Source of the DNA: Trichococcus ilyis
GTDB lineage: Bacteria; Bacillota; Bacilli; Lactobacillales; Aerococcaceae
Direction of reading: 5' to 3'
NCBI RefSeq assembly: GCF_900109135.1
Contig: NZ_FNYT01000031.1
Coordinates: forward strand, 1-36,676
Length of the DNA stretch: 36,676 nt
The notes under the pieces are model-generated. The model was not told the origin of the DNA. It searched no databases and was given only the letters and a program-made list of their open reading frames with translations. Positions 1 to 10,987 of the stretch are shown here, in pieces. Positions within the stretch are counted from its first letter, which is position 1, and each line of letters opens with the position of its first letter. Both the position numbers and the translations under genes were made by a program.

Positions 1-353
1 GGTCCTTCGCTACATTTTCGCTACTATGACCTCTGCTGACTTCTCGCTATTCGTTGTTACTACAGGGAGTCCTGCTAGCGAGACCTCCCCGGGTAAGAAT
101 GATAACCTTCCACTCATGTCACTGCCTCATTTACTGTAGGAGATTCGTGCAGTATGGGACTTTACTTTGTTTTGCAAGCTCGTCCGTCTCCATACAGCCT
201 CATATGAGATTTCTGTCCGTCAGTGCGAGTGTTTGCGTCCGACTTCCTTCAGATTCCACCTCACGGTGGACACCCTTGTCATTCGCTAACAGTTCCTACT
301 GCAAAGCCTGTAGTGGACTTTCACCACCAAGTTATCACCCATGCCGGGCGCAC
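1..353 (-). mobile_element. Group II intron, 5' portion (cut by window edge)
   Basis: Read on the minus strand, the sequence begins at 353 with GTGCGCCCGGCATGGGTG, the conserved 5' end of bacterial group II introns. Domain I-like elements follow: paired GTGGTGAAAGTCCAC, a GGAATCTGAAGGAAGTCGG segment, and a run ending in GTCAGCAGAGGTCATAGTAG, which usually lies just upstream of the maturase reading frame. The reverse transcriptase/maturase gene and the 3' end would lie left of position 1. The 5' exon ends seven bases beyond a hairpin, the placement typical of class C introns that target terminators; the subclass itself is not established. Open frames on the plus strand here are antisense to the ribozyme and not genes. 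Confidence 0.82.
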
Positions 354-357
354 ATCC

Positions 358-397
358 AAAAAGCAAGGAAACGCCATGTGCGCTTCTTTGCTTTTTT
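358..397. terminator. Bidirectional intrinsic terminator next to the intron
   Basis: Arms 361-374 and 380-393 form a 14-bp stem with one mismatch and one wobble around a 5-base loop. A T-run follows on the plus strand (392-397), and a T-rich tract follows the stem on the minus strand. On the plus strand it would end transcription of the gene left of the window (dnaN would be usual). On the minus strand it is the hairpin next to the intron insertion point. Confidence 0.7.
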
Positions 398-602
398 GCA
401 TGGCGGAAATGAAAATTTCCGGACCCGACGTTTTCTGCATAGGAAGAAAATCCGCATGCGCTCCATTTGTCGGCAAAAAGATAAAAATGCCGGAAAGCGC
501 GAATTTTTGATTTATAAGCCCATAAACGCTTCCGCCATGATTTAGCTAATTTTTATTATTTTCACAAAAAATTGGAATAAGGGCCTTTATTTTCGCGAAA
601 AT

Positions 603-631
603 TTGAAATTACCCGAAAATAATAGTATAAT
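603..631 (+). promoter_or_regulatory. SigA-type promoter of the yaaA-recF-gyrBA operon
   Basis: TTGAAA (603-608), 17-base spacer, TATAAT (626-631), in an AT-rich stretch upstream of yaaA. Nothing else between the intron-side terminator and yaaA could drive this operon. Confidence 0.75.
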
Positions 632-653
632 AAACCTATTAATGGGCATTGTT

Positions 654-681
654 GCGTGGATTTTGTTTTCCACGCTTATTT
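654..681 (+). other. Leader hairpin upstream of yaaA
   Basis: GCGTGGA (654-660) pairs perfectly with TCCACGC (669-675) and is followed by TTATTTTATT. It lies between the promoter and the yaaA ribosome-binding site, so it could be a weak attenuator or an RNA-stabilising 5' hairpin. The T-run is interrupted, so strong termination is unlikely. Confidence 0.4.
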
Positions 682-703
682 TATTGGAAAATAGGTGAAT
701 TTC

Positions 704-966
704 TTGAAAAATATTGTGAATATCGATACAGAGTTCATTACTCTTGGTCAATTCCTGAAACATATCGATTTGATTTCCAGCGGCGGGATGGCCAAATGGT
801 TCCTTTCGGAATATGTGGTGTACGTGGATAACGAGAAGGAAGACCGTCGCGGCCGCAAATTATTCCCTGGCATGATGGTCGACATTCCTGGTGAAGGCAC
901 GTTCTTCATCCAGTCAACAAAATCGGACAAAGAAGAGGCTGAGCAAAACAACAGTGAGTCCGAAGC

Positions 967-970
<4 letters not shown>
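704..970 (+). CDS. yaaA: S4-domain RNA-binding protein YaaA
   Basis: Small S4-domain protein of the YaaA family found between dnaN and recF in Firmicutes. The S4 fold is visible in the first 70 residues, with the family-like GQFLKHIDLISSGGMAKWFL and GRKLFPGMMV segments, followed by an acidic tail. S4 domains bind structured RNA, and the family is linked to ribosome function. I prefer the TTG at 704 because AGGTGA (693-698) sits 5 bases upstream; an in-frame GTG at 695 would lie inside that Shine-Dalgarno. The stop overlaps the recF start (ATGA), so the two are translationally coupled. Confidence 0.88.
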
Positions 971-4030
<3,060 letters not shown>

Positions 4031-4048
4031 AAGGGGGTTGGAAATTAA

Positions 4049-6676
4049 ATGTCTGATGAAATCGAAAACATAAATGATCAAGCCATGGAACAAAGGGAAC
4101 TGAGCCATGAAATGCAAACTTCCTTCCTGGAATACGCCATGAGCGTTATCGTGGCCCGGGCCTTGCCCGATGTCCGCGACGGGCTCAAACCGGTTCATCG
4201 CCGTATTCTTTACGGGATGAGCGAATTGGGCGTCACGCCCGATAAAGCGCACAAGAAATCCGCACGTATCGTCGGGGACGTCATGGGTAAGTACCATCCC
4301 CACGGCGACAGCGCCATCTACGAATCGATGGTGCGGATGTCCCAGGATTTCAGCTACCGCTATCCGTTGGTCGATGGGCACGGAAACTTTGGTTCCATCG
4401 ATGGGGACAGCGCCGCAGCGATGCGTTACACCGAAGCACGGATGTCCAAGATCGCTTTGGAGATGCTGCGTGACCTCAACAAGGACACAGTCGATTACCA
4501 CGACAACTATGATGGTTCCGAAAGCGAACCCGATGTGTTGCCGGCCCGCTTCCCTAACCTGTTGGTGAATGGTGCTTCCGGTATCGCCGTCGGGATGGCG
4601 ACAAATATCCCGCCGCATAATCTGACGGAAATCATTTCGGCACTGCATATCCTGATGAACAATCCGGATGCGACGACTGCCGAATTGATGGAGGCTGTCC
4701 CTGGTCCCGACTTCCCTACTGGCGGCATCGTCATGGGGAAATCCGGCATCCGCAAAGCCTATGAAACGGGTAAAGGATCGATCATCGTCCGCGGCCGTGT
4801 GGAAGTCGAAATGCTGAAAAACGGCAAAGAACGCATCATCATTTCCGAATTGCCTTACATGGTCAACAAAGCCAAATTGGTCGAACGGATCGCCGAATTG
4901 GCCCGCGACAAACGGATCGAAGGCATCACCGACTTGGCGGATGAGTCCGACCGCGACGGGATGCGCGTCGTCATCGATGTCCGCAAGGATGTCAGCGCCA
5001 GCGTCATCCTGAACAATCTGTACAAATTGACGCCGCTGCAGTCCTCTTTCGGCTTTAATATGCTGGCGATCGTGAAAGGCATCCCGAAAGTGTTGGGGCT
5101 GAAGCAGATTTTGGCCCACTATCTGGAGCACCAGGAAGAAGTCATCCGCAGAAGAACCGCCTTCGACAAACAGAAAGCGGAAGCCCGTGCGCATATTCTG
5201 GCCGGATTGCGGATCGCTTTGGACCACATCGATGAAATCGTAGCGATTCTGCGCAGTTCAACCAACGGCGATGCAGCCAAGCAAATCTTTATCGACAAAT
5301 ACGGCCTTTCCGACAAACAGGCGCAAGCCATCCTGGATATGCGTCTGGTCCGTCTGACCGGCTTGGAAAGAGAAAAAGTTGAAGCGGAGTACGACGCTTT
5401 GATCGCTTTGATCGCTGATTTGGCTGATATCTTAGCGAATGAAAAACGCGTCTTTGACATCATCTATACGGAATTGCTGGAAATCCAGGATAAATTCGGC
5501 GACAAACGCCGCACCGAACTTCTGGTCGGAGAAGTCCTGTCGCTTGAGGATGAGGATCTGATCGAAGAGGAAGATATCGTCCTCACGCTGACGCACAACG
5601 GCTACATCAAGCGTCTTCCGAACAGCGAATTCCGGGCCCAAAAACGCGGCGGACGCGGCGTCCAGGGCATGGGCATCCATGACGATGATTTCATCGAAAC
5701 ACTGATTTCGGCCTCGACGCATGACGTGCTGCTGTACTTCTCGAACCAAGGGAAAGTCTACAAGACCAAGGGCTATGAAGTGCCTGAATACGGCCGCCAG
5801 GCGAAAGGATTGCCGATCATCAACTTGCTGAACCTGGATGCGAACGAAAAAATCCAGGCAATCATCAACGTCAAAGGCGGACCGAAAGACGGAGATTACC
5901 TGTTCTTCACGACCCGCATGGGCACCGTCAAACGGACGTCCGCTACGGAATTCCAGAACATCCGCCAAAGCGGCTTGCGCGCAATCAACCTGAAGGAAGA
6001 CGATGAACTGATCAAAGTATCCTTGACTGACGGCAACCAGAAGATCATCATCGGAACCCACTTCGGCTATTCCGTAAGCTTCGAGGAACAGGATGTCCGC
6101 GACATGGGCAGGACCGCCACCGGAGTCCGCGGCGTGAAGTTGCGGGAAGACGATTACGTGGTCGGCATGGATGTGCTGCATGATGACTCGGAAGTCCTGA
6201 TCATCACCGAAAATGGCTACGGCAAACGGACGGCTGCTGCTGAATATGCCATCAAGGGCCGCGGCGGCAAAGGGGTCAAAACAGCCAATATCACCGAGAA
6301 AAACGGCAGATTGGTGGGCTTGACGACTGTCTCCGGCGAGGAAGACATCATGATCATCACGGATAAAGGTGTCATGATCCGTTTCCACGCGGATGCCATT
6401 TCCCAAACCGGCCGCGCCACTCTGGGCGTGCGCTTGATCAAGCTGGACGATGAATCCATCGTATCGACGATGGCAAAAGTCGAACGCGAGGATGACGCCG
6501 AAGCGGTTGCTCCCCTGAATGAAGAAGTGACTTCAGAGGGCGAAAATGACGGCTCAGAAGCATCAGAAACAATCGGACAACCAAACACACCAGATGCAAC
6601 AGAATCATCCGAAATGGCCGAAAAATTGAGTGATTTCGCAGATGAACTGTTGGATGAAGAAGATCCGGAAGCATAA
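4049..6676 (+). CDS. gyrA: DNA gyrase subunit A
   Basis: Breakage-reunion subunit of gyrase, 875 residues. Catalytic Tyr127 lies in [12 protein letters not shown]. The quinolone-determining region reads [14 protein letters not shown], with Ser88 and Glu92 at the positions equivalent to E. coli Ser83 and Asp87, so no common resistance change is seen there. The GyrA-box QKRGGRG, which marks a true gyrase rather than topoisomerase IV, opens the C-terminal beta-pinwheel near residue 531. The last 60 residues are a long acidic Ser/Glu/Asp tail. AAGGGGG precedes the ATG. It is the last gene of the operon and is followed by a terminator. Confidence 0.98.
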   Translation: MSDEIENINDQAMEQRELSHEMQTSFLEYAMSVIVARALPDVRDGLKPVHRRILYGMSELGVTPDKAHKKSARIVGDVMGKYHPHGDSAIYESMVRMSQDFSYRYPLVDGHGNFGSIDGDSAAAMRYTEARMSKIALEMLRDLNKDTVDYHDNYDGSESEPDVLPARFPNLLVNGASGIAVGMATNIPPHNLTEIISALHILMNNPDATTAELMEAVPGPDFPTGGIVMGKSGIRKAYETGKGSIIVRGRVEVEMLKNGKERIIISELPYMVNKAKLVERIAELARDKRIEGITDLADESDRDGMRVVIDVRKDVSASVILNNLYKLTPLQSSFGFNMLAIVKGIPKVLGLKQILAHYLEHQEEVIRRRTAFDKQKAEARAHILAGLRIALDHIDEIVAILRSSTNGDAAKQIFIDKYGLSDKQAQAILDMRLVRLTGLEREKVEAEYDALIALIADLADILANEKRVFDIIYTELLEIQDKFGDKRRTELLVGEVLSLEDEDLIEEEDIVLTLTHNGYIKRLPNSEFRAQKRGGRGVQGMGIHDDDFIETLISASTHDVLLYFSNQGKVYKTKGYEVPEYGRQAKGLPIINLLNLDANEKIQAIINVKGGPKDGDYLFFTTRMGTVKRTSATEFQNIRQSGLRAINLKEDDELIKVSLTDGNQKIIIGTHFGYSVSFEEQDVRDMGRTATGVRGVKLREDDYVVGMDVLHDDSEVLIITENGYGKRTAAAEYAIKGRGGKGVKTANITEKNGRLVGLTTVSGEEDIMIITDKGVMIRFHADAISQTGRATLGVRLIKLDDESIVSTMAKVEREDDAEAVAPLNEEVTSEGENDGSEASETIGQPNTPDATESSEMAEKLSDFADELLDEEDPEA

Positions 6677-6704
6677 AGACCAGCTTGGGAACGCAAGTGA
6701 ACCG

Positions 6705-6744
6705 AAAGAGACTGTCTCAGATAAATGAGGCAGTTTCTTTTTTT
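6705..6744 (+). terminator. Intrinsic terminator after gyrA
   Basis: AAAGAGACTGTCTCA (6705-6719) pairs with TGAGGCAGTTTCTTT, with two wobbles, across a short loop, followed by a run of seven or more T. It ends the yaaA-gyrA transcript. Confidence 0.85.
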
Positions 6745-6754
6745 GTTGCGTTGG

Positions 6755-6960
6755 CTTGATTTGAGGAGCACAGCCGAAATGAGGATGCAACTCCGGTGAA
6801 CGGCCTCCACATCGGAAAATGCCGGTAATGACCGCTCCCAACTCCACCGAGGCTGCATTCATCGGAGTTGGCGAAGCAAAGGTTGGCCGACCCCCGGCGA
6901 AAGCTCCGTTCAACGGATAAAAACCGAAAGGTGCCTGCACCTGATGTGATCGGCCTGACT
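6755..6960. repeat. Structured intergenic element between gyrA and rpsF
   Basis: No gene is convincing here. The stretch is GC-richer than its surroundings and contains nested inverted repeats. The clearest is CCAACTCC (6838-6845) against GGAGTTGG (6864-6871), with further short complementary blocks on either side (CTCCGGTGAACGG near 6791 and TCCGTTCAACGG near 6908). It lies between a terminator and the rpsF promoter. A dispersed intergenic repeat is likely, but its copy number cannot be judged from one window. Confidence 0.35.
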
Positions 6961-6987
6961 TGTCTTTATGAAAATATAAAAAAACTC

Positions 6988-7016
6988 TTGCCACAAAAAA
7001 AAGAATGTGTTACAAT
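6988..7016 (+). promoter_or_regulatory. SigA-type promoter of rpsF-ssb-rpsR
   Basis: TTGCCA (6988-6993), exactly 17 bases, TACAAT (7011-7016). Transcription would start near 7023, just ahead of the folded rpsF leader. Confidence 0.8.
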
Positions 7017-7026
7017 CTCTAGATGT

Positions 7027-7092
7027 GAGTAATCCTGAAAAGGTACTCTCCTTGCTCTTGCAAATGTAAGGGCCAAAGTCCACAAGGAGGTG
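7027..7092 (+). promoter_or_regulatory. Putative S6:S18-binding leader of rpsF
   Basis: The leader folds into GAGTA/TACTC (7027-7031, 7044-7048) capped by CCT-GAAA-AGG. A second helix, CTCCTTG (7048-7054) with CAAGGAG (7083-7089), pairs up the Shine-Dalgarno itself and encloses a small hairpin CTTGC-AAAT-GTAAG (7057-7070) and an unpaired GGCCAAAGTCCA. Position, SD sequestration and the GGCC-A-AGTCC strand resemble the known S6:S18 leader that lets the S6-S18 complex repress this operon. The assignment rests on structure and location only. Confidence 0.55.
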
Positions 7093-7100
7093 ACAGTCAA

Positions 7101-7394
7101 ATGAGCAATTACGAAATCAACTACATTATCCGTCCTAACATCGAAGAAGAAGCTAAAGCAGAATTGATCGCACGTTTCGATGCTATCTTAACAGATAATG
7201 GCGCTGAAGTTATTGAATCAAAAGACTGGGCGAAACGCCGTTTAGCTTATGAAATCAAAGATTTCCGTGAAGGTATCTACCATATCGTGAAAATCTCTGC
7301 TTCAGACGCTAAAGCAATCGACGAATTCGACCGTCTAGCGAAAATCAATAACGACATCATTCGTCATATCGTCGTTAAAGAAGAAGCTAAGTAA
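7101..7394 (+). CDS. rpsF: 30S ribosomal protein S6
   Basis: Component of the 30S platform that binds 16S rRNA as a heterodimer with S18. It has 97 residues, the usual length, with the family N-terminus [20 protein letters not shown] and the [21 protein letters not shown] core. A strong AAGGAGG (7084-7090) precedes the ATG and is part of the predicted leader helix. Codon use is more A/T-ending than in gyrAB, as expected for a highly expressed gene. It is followed by a parS site and then ssb. Confidence 0.97.
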   Translation: MSNYEINYIIRPNIEEEAKAELIARFDAILTDNGAEVIESKDWAKRRLAYEIKDFREGIYHIVKISASDAKAIDEFDRLAKINNDIIRHIVVKEEAK

Positions 7395-7396
7395 AG

Positions 7397-7412
7397 TGTT
7401 CCACGTGAAACA
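7397..7412. other. parS site 1 (ParB/Spo0J binding)
   Basis: TGTTCCACGTGAAACA fits the Bacillus parS consensus TGTTNCACGTGAAACA at every position. It sits in the 38-base gap between rpsF and ssb. ParB/Spo0J loads at such sites and recruits SMC near the origin. Confidence 0.88.
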
Positions 7413-7432
7413 TTTTGAAAGGAGTAAGATGA

Positions 7433-7987
7433 ATGATTAATAATGTCGTCTTAGTTGGCAGACTTACGAAAGATGTTGATCTGCGCTACACATCCAGCGG
7501 CACAGCAGTCGGAACCTTTTCACTTGCAGTGAACAGACAGTTCACGAATCAAGCAGGAGAACGAGAAGCTGACTTCATCAACTGTGTCATCTGGAGAAAA
7601 TCTGCAGAGAATTTTGCGAATTTCACTCGTAAAGGCTCGTTGGTCGGTATCACTGGCAGAATCCAAACAAGAAATTATGAAAATCAACAAGGACAGCGTG
7701 TATACGTGACCGAAGTTGTTGCTGATAATTTCACCCTGTTGGAATCGAGAACAACTACTGAACAAAGACCGAGAGAAACCAGCGCAGGTTCTTCAAATCA
7801 ATTCGGCGGTGCGAATGCAAACTTCGGATCGAACAGATCTTTCGAATCGAACCAAAACCAAGGCCAGTTTAGTAATCAATACTCTTCTCCGAAACAAAAC
7901 GGTTTTTCTGATTTTAATTCAACTGCCGATCCGTTTGCATCAAACGGTGAATCAATTGACATTTCAGATGATGATTTGCCGTTCTAG
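7433..7987 (+). CDS. ssb: Single-stranded DNA-binding protein
   Basis: Homotetrameric SSB protecting single-stranded DNA during replication and repair. The OB-fold occupies about residues 1-105 ([19 protein letters not shown], then [21 protein letters not shown]). A Gln/Asn/Ser-rich linker follows, then the acidic tip DDDLPF that binds partner proteins. It has 184 residues. The ATG at 7433 has AAAGGAG 8 bases upstream; an overlapping ATG at 7429 stops after three codons. It is second in the rpsF-ssb-rpsR operon. Confidence 0.97.
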   Translation: MINNVVLVGRLTKDVDLRYTSSGTAVGTFSLAVNRQFTNQAGEREADFINCVIWRKSAENFANFTRKGSLVGITGRIQTRNYENQQGQRVYVTEVVADNFTLLESRTTTEQRPRETSAGSSNQFGGANANFGSNRSFESNQNQGQFSNQYSSPKQNGFSDFNSTADPFASNGESIDISDDDLPF

Positions 7988-8030
7988 TCTATAGGCCAGA
8001 ACGGTTAGTTTAGGAAAAGGAGGAATTGAC

Positions 8031-8273
8031 ATGGCATTTCAACGTAACAGCAGAGGCGGCCGCAAACGCAAAAAAGTTTGCTACTTCTGTGCTAACCACA
8101 TTGATCATGTAGATTACAAAGAAACTGACTTATTGAAACGTTATGTATCTGAGAAAGGTAAAATTTTACCTCGTCGTGTAACAGGTACTTGCGCTAAACA
8201 CCAAAGAACGTTGACTGTATCTATCAAACGTGCTCGTATCATGGCTCTTATGCCATTTACAGTAGCTGAATAA
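8031..8273 (+). CDS. rpsR: 30S ribosomal protein S18 (zinc-ribbon form)
   Basis: Partner of S6 on the 30S platform, 80 residues. The [13 protein letters not shown] and KHQRTL segments are typical of S18. Cys17, Cys20, Cys54 and His57 form a likely metal site, so this is the 'C+' zinc-dependent version rather than the Cys-free paralog. AAAAGGAGG precedes the ATG. It is last in the operon and is followed by a terminator. Confidence 0.97.
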   Translation: MAFQRNSRGGRKRKKVCYFCANHIDHVDYKETDLLKRYVSEKGKILPRRVTGTCAKHQRTLTVSIKRARIMALMPFTVAE

Positions 8274-8277
8274 TATC

Positions 8278-8310
8278 AAAGGAGTCGCTTTTCGGAGCGC
8301 TCCTTTTTTT
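8278..8310 (+). terminator. Intrinsic terminator after rpsR
   Basis: AAGGAG-T-CGCT pairs with AGCG-CTCCTT around a short loop, followed by seven T. It closes the rpsF-ssb-rpsR operon. Confidence 0.88.
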
Positions 8311-8708
8311 GTGCCTATCAAACGGTTTTCCGAGAATCTTGCATCTCTGATAGTGTGCTGGTAAGCAGCCCATTTCGTCCTATCCGGGAAACGTTCTCCC
8401 TGTGAAGGTAGCCCCCGGTCTCTTCGCTGGATCGGTAAGGCTTCCAGTGCAGTGAACAGCTTGCTGTATTTTTAGAGCAGTTGCTATGCTCTGGAAAGCA
8501 GTGAAGTTTGGCTATCCCCTTCTCCTTCCTCCACTATCGGCGCCCTTCGACTATGCATTTTGCATAAGCACGGGTGGGTGCACGGAAGGGAATTTGAAGG
8601 GGCCTGACAGCCTAGGAGAACGATTCAATTCAAGCGATTGGTGAAGCTTGTGCGTATAGGGTTAAGATGCTGCCAGAGACCCAAATTTTCCGATTTCGAT
8701 AAAGAACC
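8311..8708. other. Non-coding stretch with strong hairpins
   Basis: No supportable gene on either strand. Several local stems are visible: CTGGA/TCCAG (8427-8447), AGAGCA/TGCTCT (8474-8492), and a long arm CCCCTTC (8516-8522) with GAAGGGG (8596-8602). The long arm encloses CCTTCC/GGAAGG and TATGCA-TTT-TGCATA. This could be an unrecognised structured RNA or origin-proximal architecture. It matches no RNA family I know (not RNase P, tmRNA, 6S or SRP RNA as far as I can tell). Confidence 0.3.
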
Positions 8709-8750
8709 AGCCTGGCCGAAATGTTCCACGTGGAACATTTCGACCAGGCT
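8709..8750. other. parS site 2 inside a 42-bp palindrome
   Basis: TGTTCCACGTGGAACA (8722-8737), a perfectly symmetric parS, is the centre of a 42-bp inverted repeat. The arms are identical except for one position (8715 against 8744), and TTGTTG follows. It can extrude as a cruciform, or as RNA form a terminator-like hairpin. Confidence 0.85.
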
Positions 8751-9787
8751 TTGTTGTACGCTGAATTGCAACTTGCTTCCGCAAGATTATTCCTTAATCC
8801 GGACTGCAGCGGATAGCCGGGAACGAAATGGAAGAATGCATCGCTGCAGGCAGACTGAACGATAGAAAAGCCTGTGAATCAGGTACACATCTCCTTCATA
8901 CATGATTCCGGAAGTATGAAGGATGAATTCGTTCAGGGATGCCCCCGACTTCTTATCAGAAAAAAGCGAAATATTCCCTTGTGCCAATAAGTTTGATTGT
9001 CAAGTTGGCCGAACAGGAGATGCCCGCAAGTAGCGGCTTCCAACTGAGATCAGCATGCATCCCGGCTCTTAAGATAGCCCTCCATGACAGGTGCTGCCGT
9101 TGATCGATTGGGGGTGCCAAACCTGATTTCTGGATCAGGCTGAAAGGAATTCCCGGTAGGACTATTGTTCAGCAGGCAGTATGCAGCAAATACCTCCTGA
9201 ATCAGAAACTTGAAAAGTCCGTGAACCAAGACCAGACTTTCTGCCTGATGCGTCCTTCACCGCTAAATCAAGTCAGCGCGATAGGAAAAAATATCCCGGT
9301 AAAAATTTAGATCGTACCCTCTTCCCAGGCTCTGTAGGTGTAATCACAAGCAGTTGTTTACCTTTATCCATGACCAAAGCAATCGGCTTTCCCGTCCGTC
9401 GATTCACTACAGATAATGGTGCGCTGTTTGGCCGAGAGCCCTTTAGGCGTATGTTTGTCTGATAGTGCATGCATCCGGGAACGCTCCCGCAGGAGGGTTG
9501 ACTTCCTTACATAAAGCGGGGGAGCTGATGACAAATAGCATTTCCAAAGATCAAAATGGAGTCATGCTGGTCAGAAGAATTCAGCTTCATGGCTGAAAAT
9601 GACAAGTCAGGCTATACAGAACACGTTTGCTCTTCGTTTTATCAAGATAACTTCTGATATACGATCATCTGATTGCCGAACATCAAAATGATGACCAGTT
9701 ATTTAAGAGCGATGGACACCCTTCTGCATATTCTATTGATGAGACGGTATTCTCGGTTCCGTTGAACCGACAGAATATCTCCGTAGG
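8751..9787. other. Non-coding stretch before the DnaA-box cluster
   Basis: No reading frame here has a ribosome-binding site together with recognisable protein character; the open frames (about 60-75 codons) look accidental. Short stems such as CCTGAT/ATCAGG near 9123 are present. I see no tRNA, insertion-sequence ends or long repeats. It may be decayed sequence or part of the origin region. Confidence 0.4.
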
Positions 9788-10313
9788 TTGTCCACAAGAG
9801 AGCTCTGTTTCTGGGATTCAAGTTATCCCCAATAAGCAGACTACGTTTTTGGTGAAGGGCTATGCGGAAAAATGTGGAAAACCCTCTACCTATTTTTATC
9901 CACAAGCACACTCCTGTAAGAACGAGAGGATCTGCATTAAGCTTCTGGATCTGTTCCCGATATCGACGCAATGCAGGAATACGCTCATTTCTCTCAAAAT
10001 CAGCTGGTTTTCATAAAAATAAAAGCAAATTCAGTCAAAATAAACACCTTCTTTTCAAACAAACACATCTCAAACAAATGTTCAGAGGGTTGGCTGAGTT
10101 ATTTCGGATTATCCACAGGATATCCACACGAGAAATAACGGATCTTGCAACGGTTCAAAAAACATTAGTATTATAAGTTATCAACAAAACGAATTTAACC
10201 GGAAAAACCTATACCAGCAAGGATTCTGAGATATTTAAAGTGAAGTTATCCACAGACAGAGGACGATTGATGTGCATAACTTGGGAAAGTGGATGTGTTT
10301 AGGTTTATCCACA
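9788..10313. other. DnaA-box cluster, candidate replication origin
   Basis: Four perfect DnaA boxes TTATCCACA lie on the plus strand at 9896, 10109, 10246 and 10305. One-mismatch boxes lie at 9788 (TTGTCCACA), 9823 (TTATCCCCA), 10120 (ATATCCACA) and 10178 (TTATCAACA), and on the minus strand at 9873-9881 (TTTTCCACA) and 10271-10279 (TTATGCACA). Ten boxes in 526 bp, without a gene and with an A/T-rich tract at 10010-10080, are typical of oriC or a strong DnaA-binding locus. dnaA itself is not in the window, so a secondary DnaA-titrating cluster is possible. Confidence 0.72.
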
Positions 10314-10604
10314 AGGTCAGAAAAATAGATACAGAGAACGAAGCATAAAAAACACTAAGTGTACGAAATCAAATTTTCAGAAATCAAGTGTGATTCCGGA
10401 ATTGTATGAAAAAAACAAGAGAACATCGTATAGCTAGATTATGTAAAATATCTGCGAAATAGGAATTGATAAAGGAGCAGCTGGACAGATAGTTGTCTAT
10501 ATAAAAATAATTCATTAGGGATGGGATATTAGAGCGTAAAGCCAAAAGAGTGAATAAATGCTGGAGAAAATTTCCAAGCGATCAAATGTCTTAGAGGACA
10601 AAAA
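10314..10604. other. AT-rich non-coding stretch right of the DnaA boxes
   Basis: Strongly A-rich on the plus strand with runs such as CATAAAAAACAC and TATATAAAAATAATTC, and no open frame of note. It lies directly beside the rightmost DnaA box and so is a candidate unwinding element. Which AT-rich segment melts cannot be told from sequence alone. Confidence 0.4.
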
Positions 10605-10620
10605 AGTTTCACGTGGAACA
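10605..10620. other. parS-like site 3
   Basis: AGTTTCACGTGGAACA keeps the CACGTG core and matches parS except for A in place of T at the first position. Confidence 0.72.
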
Positions 10621-10672
10621 CAGAAAAAACTAATGAAGCGGAAAGGAACAACCAGAAGGCGGGGCAAATAAA

Positions 10673-10688
10673 AGTTCCACGTGGAACA
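10673..10688. other. parS-like site 4
   Basis: AGTTCCACGTGGAACA lies 68 bp from site 3 and has the same first-base A variation; the rest is a perfect palindrome. Confidence 0.72.
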
Positions 10689-10850
10689 CTTAATGAGAGC
10701 AACAACAATTTGAGTGGGCAGAAACTATAATAATAATTACTGTCGGATGAAATTTAGTTACTATTTCAAAAAATGGATTTCATGGAAGCCAGATCATAGT
10801 TTGATTATCTGAGTTCCTCCGGAATACAGCTCGATCATTTTCGATCTGGA

Positions 10851-10876
10851 GAAGATGTTTCACGTGAAACATCTTC
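10851..10876. other. parS site 5 in a perfect 26-bp palindrome
   Basis: TGTTTCACGTGAAACA (10856-10871) is the exact parS consensus. The dyad extends through GAAGA on one side and TCTTC on the other. It lies about 110 bp upstream of gdpP. Confidence 0.88.
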
Positions 10877-10940
10877 GATTGGATGTTGGCACGGCAACAA
10901 TCCCATCAGAAGGGGCATTATAGCTATTATTTTCCAAATA

Positions 10941-10949
10941 TGTTAAAAT
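10941..10949 (+). promoter_or_regulatory. Possible extended -10 promoter of gdpP
   Basis: TGTTAAAAT reads as TGN plus TAAAAT, an extended -10 element, 38 bases before the gdpP start. No good -35 is visible, so confidence is limited. Confidence 0.4.
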
Positions 10950-10987
10950 GTACGAGTGCAAATTGTAGGTTCAGTAAAGGAGCTATC

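Noticed and set aside
54-545. Open frames of 163 and 95 codons on the plus strand
   Set aside because: They lie antisense to the group II intron and across its terminator, lack ribosome-binding sites, and have Cys/Ser-rich composition without any family resemblance.
6605-6994. 129-codon minus-strand frame between gyrA and rpsF
   Set aside because: It overlaps the gyrA end and its terminator and is made of the structured spacer; it has no start signal and is probably a translated repeat.
9273-9470. 65-codon minus-strand frame in the origin region
   Set aside because: No ribosome-binding site and no recognisable fold; the length is expected by chance in a non-coding stretch of this size.
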